DNA from: Rhodococcus sp. KRD197
GTDB taxonomy: Bacteria; Actinomycetota; Actinomycetes; Mycobacteriales; Mycobacteriaceae
Assembly: GCF_017168235.1 (NCBI RefSeq)
Contig: NZ_JABFAO010000001.1
Span: forward strand, 146,048 to 210,047
Direction of reading: 5' to 3'
DNA: 64,000 nucleotides
The notes under the pieces: model-generated
What the model was told of the DNA's origin: nothing
The model's database searches: none
What the model saw: the letters and a program-made list of their open reading frames with translations, nothing else
Shown here: positions 41,760-51,078 of the stretch, in pieces
Position numbering within the stretch: the stretch's first letter is position 1
How the letters are laid out: each line of letters starts with the position of its first letter
Translations under genes and position numbers: made by a program

Positions 41760-43937
41760 TTAGAGGATGTACAGCATTTCCTGGTACGTCGGCAGCGGCC
41801 ACAGATCGTCGGCCACCATCGATTCGAGTACGTCAGCAGCCGATCGCACCGAGGACATCGCCGGAAGCAGCGCGTCCTTCGCGTGCGTGGCCTCGGCCAG
41901 TGCGTCACCGCCCGGATCGCTCTCGAGGGCGGACTTCAGCGTCGCCAGAGCCGACCGGAGATCGGCGAGCGGCGCCGAAACTGCCTTCAATGCCGCAGTA
42001 TCGGCGTCGATACCCGCAGCCGCGAGCGCAGCGACATTCTGAGCCAACTCGGTCTGGAACCGCACTGCTGCCGGGAGCACCGAAGTCTGTCCCATCTCGA
42101 GCGTCAAGCGCGCCTCGACGAACACCGTCAGGGCGTACTGCTCCAAGCCGATCTCGTAGCGCGAGTGCATTTCTCGGTGGTTGAACACCTTGTACTTCTC
42201 GAACAGTTCCATCGCAGACTCGGAGATCAACTCGGGTAGAGCATCGAGCGTCGTCCGCAGGTTCGGCAGGCCCCGCGACTCGGCCTCGATCTGCCAGTTG
42301 TCGGAGTAGCCGTCACCGTTGAACACGACAGCACCGTGCTCGGTGATGATCTCCGTCAACAGATTCTGCACGGCCGTATCGAACTCGACACCGTCCGCCA
42401 CCGCAGTTTCGAGCTGAGTAGCCATGTAGTCCAGCGCCTCGGCCATGATCGTGTTGATGGTGACCATCGGGCCGTTGACCGTCTGCATCGAGCCCGGTGC
42501 GCGGAATTCGAACCTGTTGCCAGTGAAGGCAAAGGGGCTGGTGCGGTTGCGGTCACCAGGATCGGTCGGCAGCACGGGCAGCGTGTCGGCGCCGATCATC
42601 ATGGTGCCCTTGCCCTTCGAGGACGTAGCCGCTCCCTTGGCGATCTGATCGAACACATCGGCCAGCTGATCGCCGAGGAAGATCGAGATGATCGCCGGCG
42701 GAGCCTCGTTCGCGCCGAGGCGGTGATCGTTGGTCGCCGACGCCACCGAGGCGCGCAGCAGGCCGCCGTACTTGTGCACCGCGCGGATGACCGCGGCACA
42801 GAACACGAGGAACTGAGCGTTGTCGTGCGGATTGTCACCGGGTACCAGCAGCGAACCCAGTTCGGAGTTGCCCAGCGAGAAGTTGACGTGCTTGCCCGAA
42901 CCGTTGACGCCCTCGAACGGCTTCTCGTGGAACAGACACTCCATGCCGTGCTTCTTGGCAATGGTCTTGAACGTCGTCATCAGCAGCTGCTGGTGGTCGG
43001 CGGCGATGTTGCCCCGCTCGAACATCGGCGCTACCTCGAACTGCCCGGGCGCGACCTCGTTGTGCCGTGTCTTGGCCGGGATCCCGAGCTTGAACAGCTC
43101 GCGCTCGGTGTCCATCATGAATCCGAGCACCCGCTCGGGGATGGCACCGAAATAGTGGTCGTCGAATTCCTGCCCCTTGGGCGGCTTCGACCCGAACAGG
43201 GTGCGGCCGGAGTTGAGCAGGTCGGGGCGGGCGAGGAAGAAGTGGCGGTCGACGAGGAAGTACTCCTGCTCGGGTCCGCAGAACGAGACGATGTTCTCGA
43301 TGTCCTCGTGTCCGAACAGCTTCAGTATCCGCTCGGCATGCCCGCCCATTGCCTGCTGTGAACGCAGCAGCGGAGTCTTGTGGTCGAGCGCATCACCGGT
43401 CATCGACACGAACACCGTCGGGATGCAGAGGGTGTTTCCGTTCGGGTTCTCGAGCACGTACGCGGGACTGGTGACGTCCCAGCCGGTGTACCCGCGAGCC
43501 TCGAAGGTATTGCGGAGTCCGCCGTTGGGGAAGCTCGAGGCGTCGGGCTCACCCTGGATCAGGGTCTTGCCGGCGAACTCGGCCAGTGCTGATCCGTCCC
43601 CGACAGGGTCGAAGAAGCTGTCGTGCTTCTCGGCCGTCAGGCCGGTCAGTGGGTAGAAGACGTGCGCGTAGTGCGTGGCACCCTTCTCGAGCGCCCAATC
43701 CTTCATCGCCGACGCAACCGCGTCGGCGACCATGGGATCGAGCGGCTTGCCCTTGTCGATCGTTGCCATCACAGACTTGAAGACAGACTTGGGCAGTCGC
43801 TTCTGCATGACGACCTTGCTGAAGACGTTCTCACCGAATATCTCACCCGGCTTCTCGTCTCCGACGAAACTCACCGCAGGCGGTACGTACGCCTCTACGT
43901 CCTTGATCGCCTGCAGACGAACGGCATTTCCACTCAT
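41760..43937 (-). CDS. Glutamine synthetase type III
   Basis: This 725-residue protein is of the GSIII length, much longer than type I. The catalytic core has [41 protein letters not shown] and [20 protein letters not shown], and the C-terminal GSIII region is helical. It joins ammonia to glutamate using ATP. It is a single gene on the minus strand. It converges on the TTT transporter through element copy 2 and is divergent from alkB. It would be an accessory route for nitrogen assimilation beside the usual type I enzyme, which is not in the window. Confidence 0.93.
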   Translation of the reverse strand: MSGNAVRLQAIKDVEAYVPPAVSFVGDEKPGEIFGENVFSKVVMQKRLPKSVFKSVMATIDKGKPLDPMVADAVASAMKDWALEKGATHYAHVFYPLTGLTAEKHDSFFDPVGDGSALAEFAGKTLIQGEPDASSFPNGGLRNTFEARGYTGWDVTSPAYVLENPNGNTLCIPTVFVSMTGDALDHKTPLLRSQQAMGGHAERILKLFGHEDIENIVSFCGPEQEYFLVDRHFFLARPDLLNSGRTLFGSKPPKGQEFDDHYFGAIPERVLGFMMDTERELFKLGIPAKTRHNEVAPGQFEVAPMFERGNIAADHQQLLMTTFKTIAKKHGMECLFHEKPFEGVNGSGKHVNFSLGNSELGSLLVPGDNPHDNAQFLVFCAAVIRAVHKYGGLLRASVASATNDHRLGANEAPPAIISIFLGDQLADVFDQIAKGAATSSKGKGTMMIGADTLPVLPTDPGDRNRTSPFAFTGNRFEFRAPGSMQTVNGPMVTINTIMAEALDYMATQLETAVADGVEFDTAVQNLLTEIITEHGAVVFNGDGYSDNWQIEAESRGLPNLRTTLDALPELISESAMELFEKYKVFNHREMHSRYEIGLEQYALTVFVEARLTLEMGQTSVLPAAVRFQTELAQNVAALAAAGIDADTAALKAVSAPLADLRSALATLKSALESDPGGDALAEATHAKDALLPAMSSVRSAADVLESMVADDLWPLPTYQEMLYIL

Positions 43938-44102
43938 ACGCTTCTACCCCTCGGCCTGGTGCTTCGCTGCTGTTTCGCGAAGCCAACCAGCGAACTGTAC
44001 GAACGCATCGTGGCGTCCGTGTTTCGCCGCTGTATCGACTGCGAGGCGAGGTGGCGGCCGCATCCGCTTCCACTACGTGCACAGAATCACAGCAGGTTGG
44101 AC

Positions 44103-44115
44103 AAATTCTGAATTT
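44103..44115. promoter_or_regulatory. AT-rich palindrome AAATTC-T-GAATTT upstream of alkB
   Basis: A 13-base perfect palindrome lies within a wider near-symmetric GACAAATTC/GAATTTTGTC, 84 bases before the alkB start, in the 261-base gap between glutamine synthetase and alkB. It is a possible regulator site; the protein is unknown. Nothing else in the gap was supportable. Confidence 0.4.
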
Positions 44116-44198
44116 TGTCTTTCCAGCTTTACAATTTCGCGGTATTGTCATCTCGCAGGTGACAGACACCACTTAGTTCTCGAGAAGGAGCTTCAGTC

Positions 44199-45452
44199 GT
44201 GGCAACTCAGACGAGTCCGCAGCCGGGTACGCCCGTCGAGGAGTGGCGCGACAAGAAGCGCTTCCTCTGGCTGATGGGACTGATTCCGCCGACCGCGATC
44301 TTCATGGCGCTCGGCATGATCTGGGCATTCAACCAGCTCGGATGGAACGCGGTTTCCCCCATCTGGTGGTGGATCGGTCCGATGCTGGTCTACGGACTTC
44401 TTCCCGTTCTCGACCTCTTCTTCGGCCCCGACGGCCAGAACCCGCCCGACGAGGTGATGGAACGACTCGAGAACGACAAGTACTACCGCTACTGCACCTA
44501 CGCGTACATCCCATTCCAACTCACCTCCCTCGTGCTCGCGTGCTACCTGTGGACGGCGGACAATCTGAGCTGGCTCGGTATCGACGGTGGACTCGGCCTG
44601 ATCTCGAAGATCGGGCTCGCCATCAGCGTCGGCGTCATGGGAGGCGTCGGCATCAACACCGCGCACGAGATGGGCCACAAGAAGGACAGTCTGGAGCGGT
44701 GGCTCTCGAAGGTCACTCTGGCCCAGACTTTCTACGGACACTTCTACATCGAGCACAACCGCGGCCACCACGTCCGCGTCGCGACGCCGGAGGACCCCGC
44801 CAGCGCAAAGTTCGGTGAGAGCTTCTGGAAGTTCCTCCCGCGCAGCGTCTGGGGCAGCCTGAAGTCGTCCTGGCACATCGAAAAGACGCGCATGGAGCGC
44901 CTCGGCAAGTCCACCTGGAACATTCGCAACGACGTTCTCAACGCATGGCTGATGTCGGTTGTGCTGTTCGGGGCGCTGACCGCTGTCTTCGGCGTGAGCA
45001 TCCTTCCGTTCCTGCTGATCCAGGCCGTCTACGGCTTCTCGCTCCTGGAGACGGTGAACTACCTCGAGCACTACGGCCTGCTCCGCGCGAAGACCAAGTC
45101 CGGTCGGTACGAGCGGTGCGCGCCGGAACACAGCTGGAACTCCGATCACATCGTCACCAACATCTTCCTGTACCACCTGCAGCGTCACAGTGATCACCAC
45201 GCCAATCCCACTCGGCGGTACCAGATCCTGCGCAGCATGGAAGGTGCACCCAACCTCCCGAGCGGATACGCCAGCATGATTTCACTCGCCTACTTCCCAC
45301 CGATCTGGCGAAAAGTGATGGACCACCGGGTGATCGAGCACTACGACGGCGACATCACCAAGGTGAACATCGACCCGAGCAAGCGCGAAAAGGTGCTGGC
45401 CCGGTACGGCGTCACTGCCGGAACCGACTCGACACGAGAGAGTGACCGCTGA
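44199..45452 (+). CDS. alkB: Alkane 1-monooxygenase AlkB
   Basis: This 417-residue membrane di-iron hydroxylase carries all histidine boxes: NTAHEMGHKK, EHNRGHHVRVATPEDPAS and LQRHSDHHANPTRRYQ. It also has the alkane-type NYLEHYGLLR motif and about six hydrophobic segments. It oxidises medium to long alkanes to 1-alkanols using rubredoxin. GTG 44199 has AGAAGGAG eight bases upstream. The stop overlaps the first rubredoxin start by one base (TGATG). This is the standard rhodococcal alkB-rubA1-rubA2-alkU order. Confidence 0.97.
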   Translation: MATQTSPQPGTPVEEWRDKKRFLWLMGLIPPTAIFMALGMIWAFNQLGWNAVSPIWWWIGPMLVYGLLPVLDLFFGPDGQNPPDEVMERLENDKYYRYCTYAYIPFQLTSLVLACYLWTADNLSWLGIDGGLGLISKIGLAISVGVMGGVGINTAHEMGHKKDSLERWLSKVTLAQTFYGHFYIEHNRGHHVRVATPEDPASAKFGESFWKFLPRSVWGSLKSSWHIEKTRMERLGKSTWNIRNDVLNAWLMSVVLFGALTAVFGVSILPFLLIQAVYGFSLLETVNYLEHYGLLRAKTKSGRYERCAPEHSWNSDHIVTNIFLYHLQRHSDHHANPTRRYQILRSMEGAPNLPSGYASMISLAYFPPIWRKVMDHRVIEHYDGDITKVNIDPSKREKVLARYGVTAGTDSTRESDR

Positions 45453-45619
45453 TGGCGAGCTACGAGTGCCCGGTGTGCAACTTCGTCTACGACGAGGCCG
45501 CCGGCGCCCCTCGTGAAGGATTTCCGGCGGGCACCCCGTGGTCCGACGTCGACGACGACTGGCCCTGCCCCGACTGCGGCGTCCGCGAAAAGGTCGACTT
45601 CGAACAGAAAGCAGGATGA
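45452..45619 (+). CDS. rubA1: Rubredoxin 1 (AlkG1-type)
   Basis: This 55-residue rubredoxin has two CxxC sites, [12 protein letters not shown] and [14 protein letters not shown], with the usual spacing. AlkG1-type rubredoxins often cannot replace AlkG2 in alkane oxidation, and their role is unsettled. It is fused neither to AlkB nor to the second rubredoxin. It overlaps alkB by one base and ends one base before rubA2. Confidence 0.95.
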   Translation: MASYECPVCNFVYDEAAGAPREGFPAGTPWSDVDDDWPCPDCGVREKVDFEQKAG

Positions 45620-45620
45620 C

Positions 45621-45806
45621 ATGGCTACCGATTTCAAGCTCTACCAGTGCATGCAGTGCGGCTTCGAATACGACGAGGAACTCGGCTGGCCCGATGACGG
45701 TATCGAGCCGGGCACCAAGTGGGAGGACATCCCCGAGGACTGGAGTTGCCCTGACTGCGGCGCTGCCAAATCGGACTTCTTCATGGTCGAGGTAAGCCGG
45801 CCGTGA
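45621..45806 (+). CDS. rubA2: Rubredoxin 2 (AlkG2-type)
   Basis: This 61-residue rubredoxin has [20 protein letters not shown] and [17 protein letters not shown], the AlkG2-like form that transfers electrons to AlkB. It starts one base after the rubA1 stop. The TGA is overlapped by a possible GTG start of the TetR gene. No rubredoxin reductase gene is adjacent, so that enzyme must be encoded elsewhere. Confidence 0.95.
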   Translation: MATDFKLYQCMQCGFEYDEELGWPDDGIEPGTKWEDIPEDWSCPDCGAAKSDFFMVEVSRP

Positions 45807-45864
45807 CCGCGGCGGTGGGGGCTGGGGGCCTGTCGGTCGGAAACACGACCGTTCGGCGCGCGGA

Positions 45865-45870
45865 TAGACT
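45865..45870 (+). promoter_or_regulatory. -10-like box TAGACT for a leaderless alkU transcript
   Basis: TAGACT lies seven bases before GTG 45878 and fits the TANNNT form of actinobacterial leaderless promoters. It supports the shorter start of the regulator. Confidence 0.4.
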
Positions 45871-45877
45871 TGTCGTT

Positions 45878-46492
45878 GTGACAGCGCAACCGGTCAACCC
45901 GAGCCCCTACCGGAACGCGGCCACCAACCTGATGCGCACCACCATCCTCGACGGGCTGCAACGACTGCTACTGGACAAGACCTGGTCGGCGGTCAACATG
46001 ACCGACGTCGCCAAGGCCGCCGGTATCAGTCGTCAAACCCTCTACAAGGAGTTCGGTACGCGAAAAGGGCTGGCCCAGGGTTACGCCCTGCGGCTGGCGG
46101 ACACGTTCGTCTCCGCTGTGGACGACGCCGTCTACGCCAACGAGGGCGACAGTCTGCGCACGCTCAACGTTGCGTTCTCCGAGTTCTTCGAGCGCAGTGC
46201 CTCCGATCCGCTGGTGCTCTCCCTGCTCACCGACGACCCCCCGCCGGATCTGTTGCGACTGGTCACCACCGAAAGCGGACTGCTGATCGAGCACGCAACC
46301 GCTCGACTGTCACAGACTTTCGAACGCAGTTGGCTGCGGGCGTCGGCGCACAATGCGGAAGTGCTCGGCCGCGCGGTTGTCCGCCTCGCCCTCGGTTACG
46401 TGTCCATGCCGCCGACCAACTCGTCCGACGTCGCCGCCGACCTGGCTTCGCTGCTCGCGCCTTTCGTGGACAGCATTCACAGCTCTGCCTGA
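45878..46492 (+). CDS. TetR family regulator (AlkU-type)
   Basis: This protein has 204 residues from GTG 45878, which reads TAQPVNPSPYRNAATNLM. The DNA-binding domain has TWSAVNMTDVAKAAGISRQTLYKEFG, and the C-terminal ligand domain includes SDPLVLSLLTDD. An in-frame GTG at 45803 overlaps the rubA2 stop and would add 25 residues of non-conserved look; the shorter start is supported by a -10-like box just upstream. It is probably the repressor of the alkB cluster, as in other rhodococci. Its last 16 bases overlap the end of the convergent E1 gene. Confidence 0.85.
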   Translation: MTAQPVNPSPYRNAATNLMRTTILDGLQRLLLDKTWSAVNMTDVAKAAGISRQTLYKEFGTRKGLAQGYALRLADTFVSAVDDAVYANEGDSLRTLNVAFSEFFERSASDPLVLSLLTDDPPPDLLRLVTTESGLLIEHATARLSQTFERSWLRASAHNAEVLGRAVVRLALGYVSMPPTNSSDVAADLASLLAPFVDSIHSSA

Positions 46493-48630
46493 GCGCCCCT
46501 GTCGCGCAGCATCTCGAGTGCCGCCGTCATGACCGTGTCCTGTGACAACAGCACCTCGAGTGCCGCGTCACCCAACGGAACGAAGCTGTCCGCGCTGGTG
46601 ACGCGCCGGAGACTGCCGCGCCATCCCGCGTCGATCAACGCCGTCACCACGCCCTCGCTCACTCCGCCCGTCCGGCGCGTCTCGTCGACGACGAGTACAC
46701 GTCCACTCAGTCGGGCCTGGGCGAGCACGTCGTCCACCGGAAGCGGCGCAAGCCACCGCAGATCGACCACACACACCTCGATCCCCTGCACGGAGAGTTC
46801 TCGCGCCACACGCAGACTCATCGGCACGCCGTTGCCGAAAGTCACGATGGTCAGATCCGTTCCCTCCCCGTAGGTTCGCGCTTTCCCGATCTGCACCGGC
46901 GACGTCCATCCGCCGGCGAGCCAGTCTCCGTCCCCGTCCTCGTACAGGTCGCGCGAATGGTAGAGCGCGATGGGCTCGAGAAACACACACACCGCGCCGT
47001 GCTGCTCCGCGGCCGATGCGCAGGCGAGGAGCATCGCGGCGGCGTCGTCCGGTCGCGACGGGGAGGCGACAACGATACCCGGTATATCGCGCAGCGCTGC
47101 AATTGCGTTGTCGTTGTGGAAGTGTCCGCCGAAACCCTTCTGGTACCCGTACCCGGCGATGCGGACGATCATCGGATTCCGATAGCTGCGGTTCGAGAAG
47201 AACTGCAGCGTCGCTGCCTCCCCGCGGAGTTGGTCTGCGGCATTGTGCAGGTAGGCGAGGTACTGGATCTCCGCGATGGGCAGCAGACCGGATACCCCTG
47301 CGCCGGCCGCCAACCCGAGGATCGACTGCTCGTCCAGCACGGTGTCGAACACTCGCACCGAACCCGATTCGGCCATCAACCCGCGTGTGACGCCGTAGAC
47401 GCCGCCTTTGCGAGCGACGTCCTCACCGAACAGGATGGCTTGTGGGTAATGCGCCAGAATATGCTTCAGTGCCGCGTTGATCGCCTGTGCCAGCGTCGAA
47501 TCCGGTGGCAGCTCGATCTCCTCGGACCGTGTGTTCACCACCGCTTCGCTCACCTCCGTCAGCGGTGCCATCACCGCGGCTGCGCCCGTCAGGTGTTCGG
47601 CTCGGACACAGTCGCGGGCAACGGACATGACCTCGCTCCGTTTACGCTCGTAGCGCTCGACCACCTCGGTGGGCGTCAGAATGCCGGCGTCGATCAACCG
47701 TGTCGCGGTCCCGATCAGCGGATCGCGACCGAACTCGGCCACGATCTCGGCGGGGCTACGGTAGGACGATTCGACGTCCGATCCAGCGTGGCCCATCAGC
47801 CGAACGGTGCCGAGGTGCAGAAACGCGGGCCGGCGGTGGCGTCGTACCCAGTCCACTGCCGCCGTCGACGCCGCGTGGGTAGCTTCCAGATCGCTGCCGT
47901 CGGCATGGAAGTACTCGAGACCCGGCCGCGACCGGAAGGTGGTCTCGATCCATCCCGCCGGGGTGCGGACACTGATCCCCAGCCCGTTGTCCTCGCAGAC
48001 GAACAGCAGCGGGATGGGGACGCCTTGGTAGGCCGAGTGGATCGCTGTGTTGATCGCACCCTGCGCAGTCGAATGATTCGCCGAGGCGTCGCCGAAACTG
48101 CACACCGTCACCGCGTCCATCGGCCACGCCGAGGCCACGCCCAACTTGCTCGCCCGCACCGTCGAGAATGCGACGCCGACGGCGCGCGGGAGATGGGAGG
48201 CGATGGTGGACGTCTGCGGAATCACCGCGAGATCGGCACGCCCGAACACCTTGTGCCGACCACCGGCGATCGGATCAGCCGTCGAGGCGACGACGCCCAG
48301 CAGCACGTCCCTGATCGGATTGCTGCCACCGACGGCTCGAGCACGCTCGAGATAGAACGCCCCCGAACGATAGTGCAGCAGAGCAGGATCGGTCGATCGC
48401 AGCGCACCCGCGACCGCGGCGTTGCTCTCGTGCCCGGCAGATCCGATCGTGTAGAAGCCTGCGCCCTCCGCTCGCAGCCAGCGGGCCGCGAAATCCAGGT
48501 GGCGACTGCCGAGTTGGGCGTCGAACAGTTCGAGCGCGCGATCCGGTGACAGACCCGAGTCGAGTGCACGTGGCCGACGAACAAGGGTCGAGACGGTGCG
48601 CGTGAAGTTCTCGTCGATCGACTCGGCCAT
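46477..48630 (-). CDS. Fused E1 alpha-beta subunit, 2-oxoacid dehydrogenase type (TPP)
   Basis: This 717-residue protein joins both E1 subunits. Residues about 1-350 form the alpha part (IGSAGHESNAAVAGAL, and the TPP-binding CSFGDASANHSTAQGAINTA). Residues about 385-710 form the beta part (ILFGEDVARKGGVYGVTRGL, FDTVLDEQSILGLAAGAGV, GNGVPMSLRVARELS, VVDLRWLAPLP and DETRRTGGVSEGV). Such fusions act on pyruvate or branched 2-oxoacids. No E2 or E3 gene is close. ATG 48630 has no strong ribosome binding site and lies 13 bases from palindromic element copy 3. The substrate is unresolved. Confidence 0.87.
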   Translation of the reverse strand: MAESIDENFTRTVSTLVRRPRALDSGLSPDRALELFDAQLGSRHLDFAARWLRAEGAGFYTIGSAGHESNAAVAGALRSTDPALLHYRSGAFYLERARAVGGSNPIRDVLLGVVASTADPIAGGRHKVFGRADLAVIPQTSTIASHLPRAVGVAFSTVRASKLGVASAWPMDAVTVCSFGDASANHSTAQGAINTAIHSAYQGVPIPLLFVCEDNGLGISVRTPAGWIETTFRSRPGLEYFHADGSDLEATHAASTAAVDWVRRHRRPAFLHLGTVRLMGHAGSDVESSYRSPAEIVAEFGRDPLIGTATRLIDAGILTPTEVVERYERKRSEVMSVARDCVRAEHLTGAAAVMAPLTEVSEAVVNTRSEEIELPPDSTLAQAINAALKHILAHYPQAILFGEDVARKGGVYGVTRGLMAESGSVRVFDTVLDEQSILGLAAGAGVSGLLPIAEIQYLAYLHNAADQLRGEAATLQFFSNRSYRNPMIVRIAGYGYQKGFGGHFHNDNAIAALRDIPGIVVASPSRPDDAAAMLLACASAAEQHGAVCVFLEPIALYHSRDLYEDGDGDWLAGGWTSPVQIGKARTYGEGTDLTIVTFGNGVPMSLRVARELSVQGIEVCVVDLRWLAPLPVDDVLAQARLSGRVLVVDETRRTGGVSEGVVTALIDAGWRGSLRRVTSADSFVPLGDAALEVLLSQDTVMTAALEMLRDRGAQAEL

Positions 48631-48642
48631 GCTCGGCAAGTG

Positions 48643-48717
48643 TAGTGCGGGTTCGCCCGTGTGTGCATGGCTACCGCGGGCGGTACCTATGCACACACGG
48701 GCGGCGAAGCCGCACTA
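48643..48717. repeat. Palindromic element, copy 3 (structural relative)
   Basis: Outer arms TAGTGCGG (48643-48650) and CCGCACTA (48710-48717) enclose a perfect 15-base stem (48654-48668 with 48689-48703) and the same GCGGC-GAA-GCCGC mini-hairpin (48701-48713) as copy 1. The sequence of the main stem is unrelated to copies 1 and 2. The MFS stop codon is formed by the right outer arm, so the element probably ends that transcript. Confidence 0.75.
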
Positions 48718-50310
48718 CTTGCGCCAGGCGAGGAGAACCCCGTCGCCCTGCGGTCGACCCCAGGGCAGGAACGCGGCCACTGCCACCGCGCAGAGCAGGC
48801 ACGATCCGACGGTGACGAACGAGGCGAACTGGAATCCCTCGAGCGAGGCCGCTTTCATGGCGTAGACCAGATCGGCCTTCTGCGTGGCGAACATGGGGTT
48901 CGTCGGCGCTTTCACGATCTCGATGACGCTGACCACCGTTTCTCTCGCGAACGCTTTCTGATACGGCTCCATGAGGGCGTCGGGGATGGCGTCGACGAGC
49001 GGCCCCACCTTCGTGGTGTAGACCGAGGCGACGATCGATCCGAGTACCGCCACGCCGAGGGTGCCGCCGACCTCGCGGGTGGTGTCGTTGACGGCGGATC
49101 CGGCGCCGGCTTCGTCGAGCGAGACCGAGGACATGATGGACTCCGTCGCCGGGCCCTGGACGATCGCGAGCCCCAGCCCCATCAGGACCATCGAGATAAG
49201 GACTGGCCCCAGGTACGGCGTCTCGACCTGCACCTGACCGGCGATGAACATTCCTGCGCTCATCACCATGAGCCCGAACACGATCACTGCAGTCGTGCCG
49301 ACCCGTTGCGCGATGAGGGTGGCCATCGGGGCACCCACCGCGATGGACGCCGCAAACGGGAGCGAGTGGATGCCGAATTCGAGTGGACTCAACTCCATGA
49401 CGCCCTGGAAGTATTGGGTGATCATGAACAGAAAGCCGAACATGCTGAAGTAGCCGACGGCGATGGCCAACGCGGGCAATGCGAATCGTCGTATTCGGAA
49501 CAGGTTCATGTCCAGCACGGGCGATTCGGTGCGCAGTTCCCACCAGACGAACGCTGCCAGGCACAGGGCGCCGCCCACGTAGGCGGCGACACTGATCGCG
49601 GACACCCAACCGCGATGCGGCGCTTCGATCACGGCCCAGACGAGAACGGTGATACCGACGAGGGACAGCACGATTCCCAGCGGGTCGTACTTGCCGACGT
49701 GCGAAGCCCGCGACTCGGGAACGAAGAGCGCAGCAGCGGCCAGTACTCCGATGGCGACCGGCACGTTGATCCAGAACACCGAGTGCCACGAGAAGTGTTC
49801 GAGGAGAAAGCCTCCCGCAGTGGGGCCGATGGCAATGGCAAACCCGGCCATGGCCGTCCAGGCGGCAATTGCCAGGGCTCGCTCCCGGGCGTCGGTGAAG
49901 ATGTTGATGATCAGCGCCAGTGTCGCCGGGAACACCGCGGCTGCGCACACTCCCATCGCGGCCCGGGCCGCGACAACCTGGCCGAGGTCGGCTGCGATCG
50001 CGCCGCCGATCGACATGACGGCAATGCCGACCAGGCCGATCATCATCACCTTCTTGCGACCGTGCCGGTCGCCCAGATGACCGAATGCCAACAGCAGTCC
50101 GGCGAAGGTGAGCGTGTAGGCGTCGACGACCCATTGCAGGCCGCTCATGCTCGCTCGCAGTTGGAGGCCCATCGACGGGAGTGCGACGTTGACGATGGTG
50201 TTGTCCAGCACCACCAGCAGTTCGGCGGTACAGATCACCGCCAGCGCCGCCCAGCGCCGATGGGCGGTCAGGCCGTGCTCGGCAGGACGGAGTTGCATTG
50301 GCAGAGGCAT
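48715..50310 (-). CDS. MFS transporter, DHA2 family (14 TMS)
   Basis: This 531-residue exporter has about fourteen hydrophobic segments. Motif A is seen as FGHLGDRHGRKKVMM, motif B-like VLDNTIVNVALPSM sits in the first helix, and VLMGLGLAIVQGP falls in the second half; AVNDTTREVGGTLGVAVLG is typical of DHA2 drug:H+ antiporters. It starts at ATG 50310. It lies downstream of a TetR gene on the same strand, and its upstream region has a copy of the operator found before that gene. Drug or antibiotic export is likely, but the substrate is unknown. Confidence 0.92.
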   Translation of the reverse strand: MPLPMQLRPAEHGLTAHRRWAALAVICTAELLVVLDNTIVNVALPSMGLQLRASMSGLQWVVDAYTLTFAGLLLAFGHLGDRHGRKKVMMIGLVGIAVMSIGGAIAADLGQVVAARAAMGVCAAAVFPATLALIINIFTDARERALAIAAWTAMAGFAIAIGPTAGGFLLEHFSWHSVFWINVPVAIGVLAAAALFVPESRASHVGKYDPLGIVLSLVGITVLVWAVIEAPHRGWVSAISVAAYVGGALCLAAFVWWELRTESPVLDMNLFRIRRFALPALAIAVGYFSMFGFLFMITQYFQGVMELSPLEFGIHSLPFAASIAVGAPMATLIAQRVGTTAVIVFGLMVMSAGMFIAGQVQVETPYLGPVLISMVLMGLGLAIVQGPATESIMSSVSLDEAGAGSAVNDTTREVGGTLGVAVLGSIVASVYTTKVGPLVDAIPDALMEPYQKAFARETVVSVIEIVKAPTNPMFATQKADLVYAMKAASLEGFQFASFVTVGSCLLCAVAVAAFLPWGRPQGDGVLLAWRK

Positions 50311-50365
50311 TGGGAAATCCCTTCGACTATGACGCTCGACATAGCGACACGAATCGAAAGTTATA

Positions 50366-50382
50366 CGTAACCTTGAGTTATA
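50366..50382. promoter_or_regulatory. Degenerate TetR operator upstream of the MFS gene
   Basis: CGTAACC-TTG-AGTTATA repeats the left half of the 51016-51032 palindrome exactly and keeps its spacing, with a weaker right half. It lies 56 bases before the MFS start. Confidence 0.5.
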
Positions 50383-50391
50383 GCAACAGGG

Positions 50392-50985
50392 CTAGTGCGC
50401 GCGGGCTGAATCCGCACCCTCCAGCGCGGCGTCGATCCACCGAATCAACTCGGCCTCCGTCCGGTCGAGTGCACGGGTGCTGCGCTGGGCTTTCGCAATC
50501 ATCAGCGCCCCCTCAAAGGCTGCAATCGCCATGGTTGCGAGACTGCGCGAGCGCTCCTGCGCCAACCCTCGCTGCCACAGCGAGGCCGCAATGGTGTCCT
50601 CCCACGAAGTGAACGACTCCCCCGCCGCGGCAAGCGCCGCTGGGGACGCCGAACCCTCGAGAGCCGCGGGAACGACGGGACATCCGGCGGCGTAGTCGGT
50701 CGCCACCAGCTGGTCACGAAAATCGGCGATGAGTGCGCGCAACGTCTCCGCCGGGCCACTTGCGGCGAGCCCGGCCGAGATCATCGACCCCATCAGAGCC
50801 CCCGCGGTCCGCGTCGCCTCTTCCACGAGCTGCGGCTTCCCCCCGGGAAAATGATGATAGATAGACCCGCGAGGTGCACCCGCGTGGTCGATGACGTCGG
50901 CGAGAGAGGTCGCCTCGACGCCCCGTTCACGAAAGAGCAGCGCGGCGCTGCGCAACATATCCTCGCGTGCCGTACTTCTGGCCAT
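50392..50985 (-). CDS. TetR family regulator (LmrA/YxaF-like)
   Basis: This 197-residue regulator has an N-terminal HTH with MLRSAALLFRERGVEATSLADVI and DHAGAPRGSIYHHFPGGKPQL, the latter typical of the LmrA/QacR-like group. The C-terminal domain has AAGCPVVPAALEG. ATG 50985 follows GAGGGG; a longer start at 51012 is possible. It probably represses the MFS gene downstream and the divergent OYE-Ddn fusion gene through the two similar palindromes at 50366-50382 and 51016-51032. Confidence 0.88.
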   Translation of the reverse strand: MARSTAREDMLRSAALLFRERGVEATSLADVIDHAGAPRGSIYHHFPGGKPQLVEEATRTAGALMGSMISAGLAASGPAETLRALIADFRDQLVATDYAAGCPVVPAALEGSASPAALAAAGESFTSWEDTIAASLWQRGLAQERSRSLATMAIAAFEGALMIAKAQRSTRALDRTEAELIRWIDAALEGADSARAH

Positions 50986-51015
50986 ATCCACCCCTCGCGA
51001 CTGCAACTCCATTGA

Positions 51016-51032
51016 CGTAACCGCCGGTTACG
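51016..51032. promoter_or_regulatory. TetR operator CGTAACC-GCC-GGTTACG
   Basis: A perfect palindrome with seven-base arms lies between the divergent TetR gene and the OYE-Ddn fusion gene. The left half recurs before the MFS gene, so one TetR dimer type could act at both places. Confidence 0.7.
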
Positions 51033-51078
51033 CTTAACCTGGTTTCAATATGCAGTTCATCATATCCCCGGGAGTGGC

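Noticed and set aside
46957-48549. Plus-strand open frame of about 530 codons across the E1 gene
   Set aside because: No recognisable domain; the fused E1 reading is strong.
48661-50370. Open frame of about 570 codons antisense to the MFS gene
   Set aside because: His/Asp/Arg-rich shadow of a membrane protein's codons; the MFS gene is clear.
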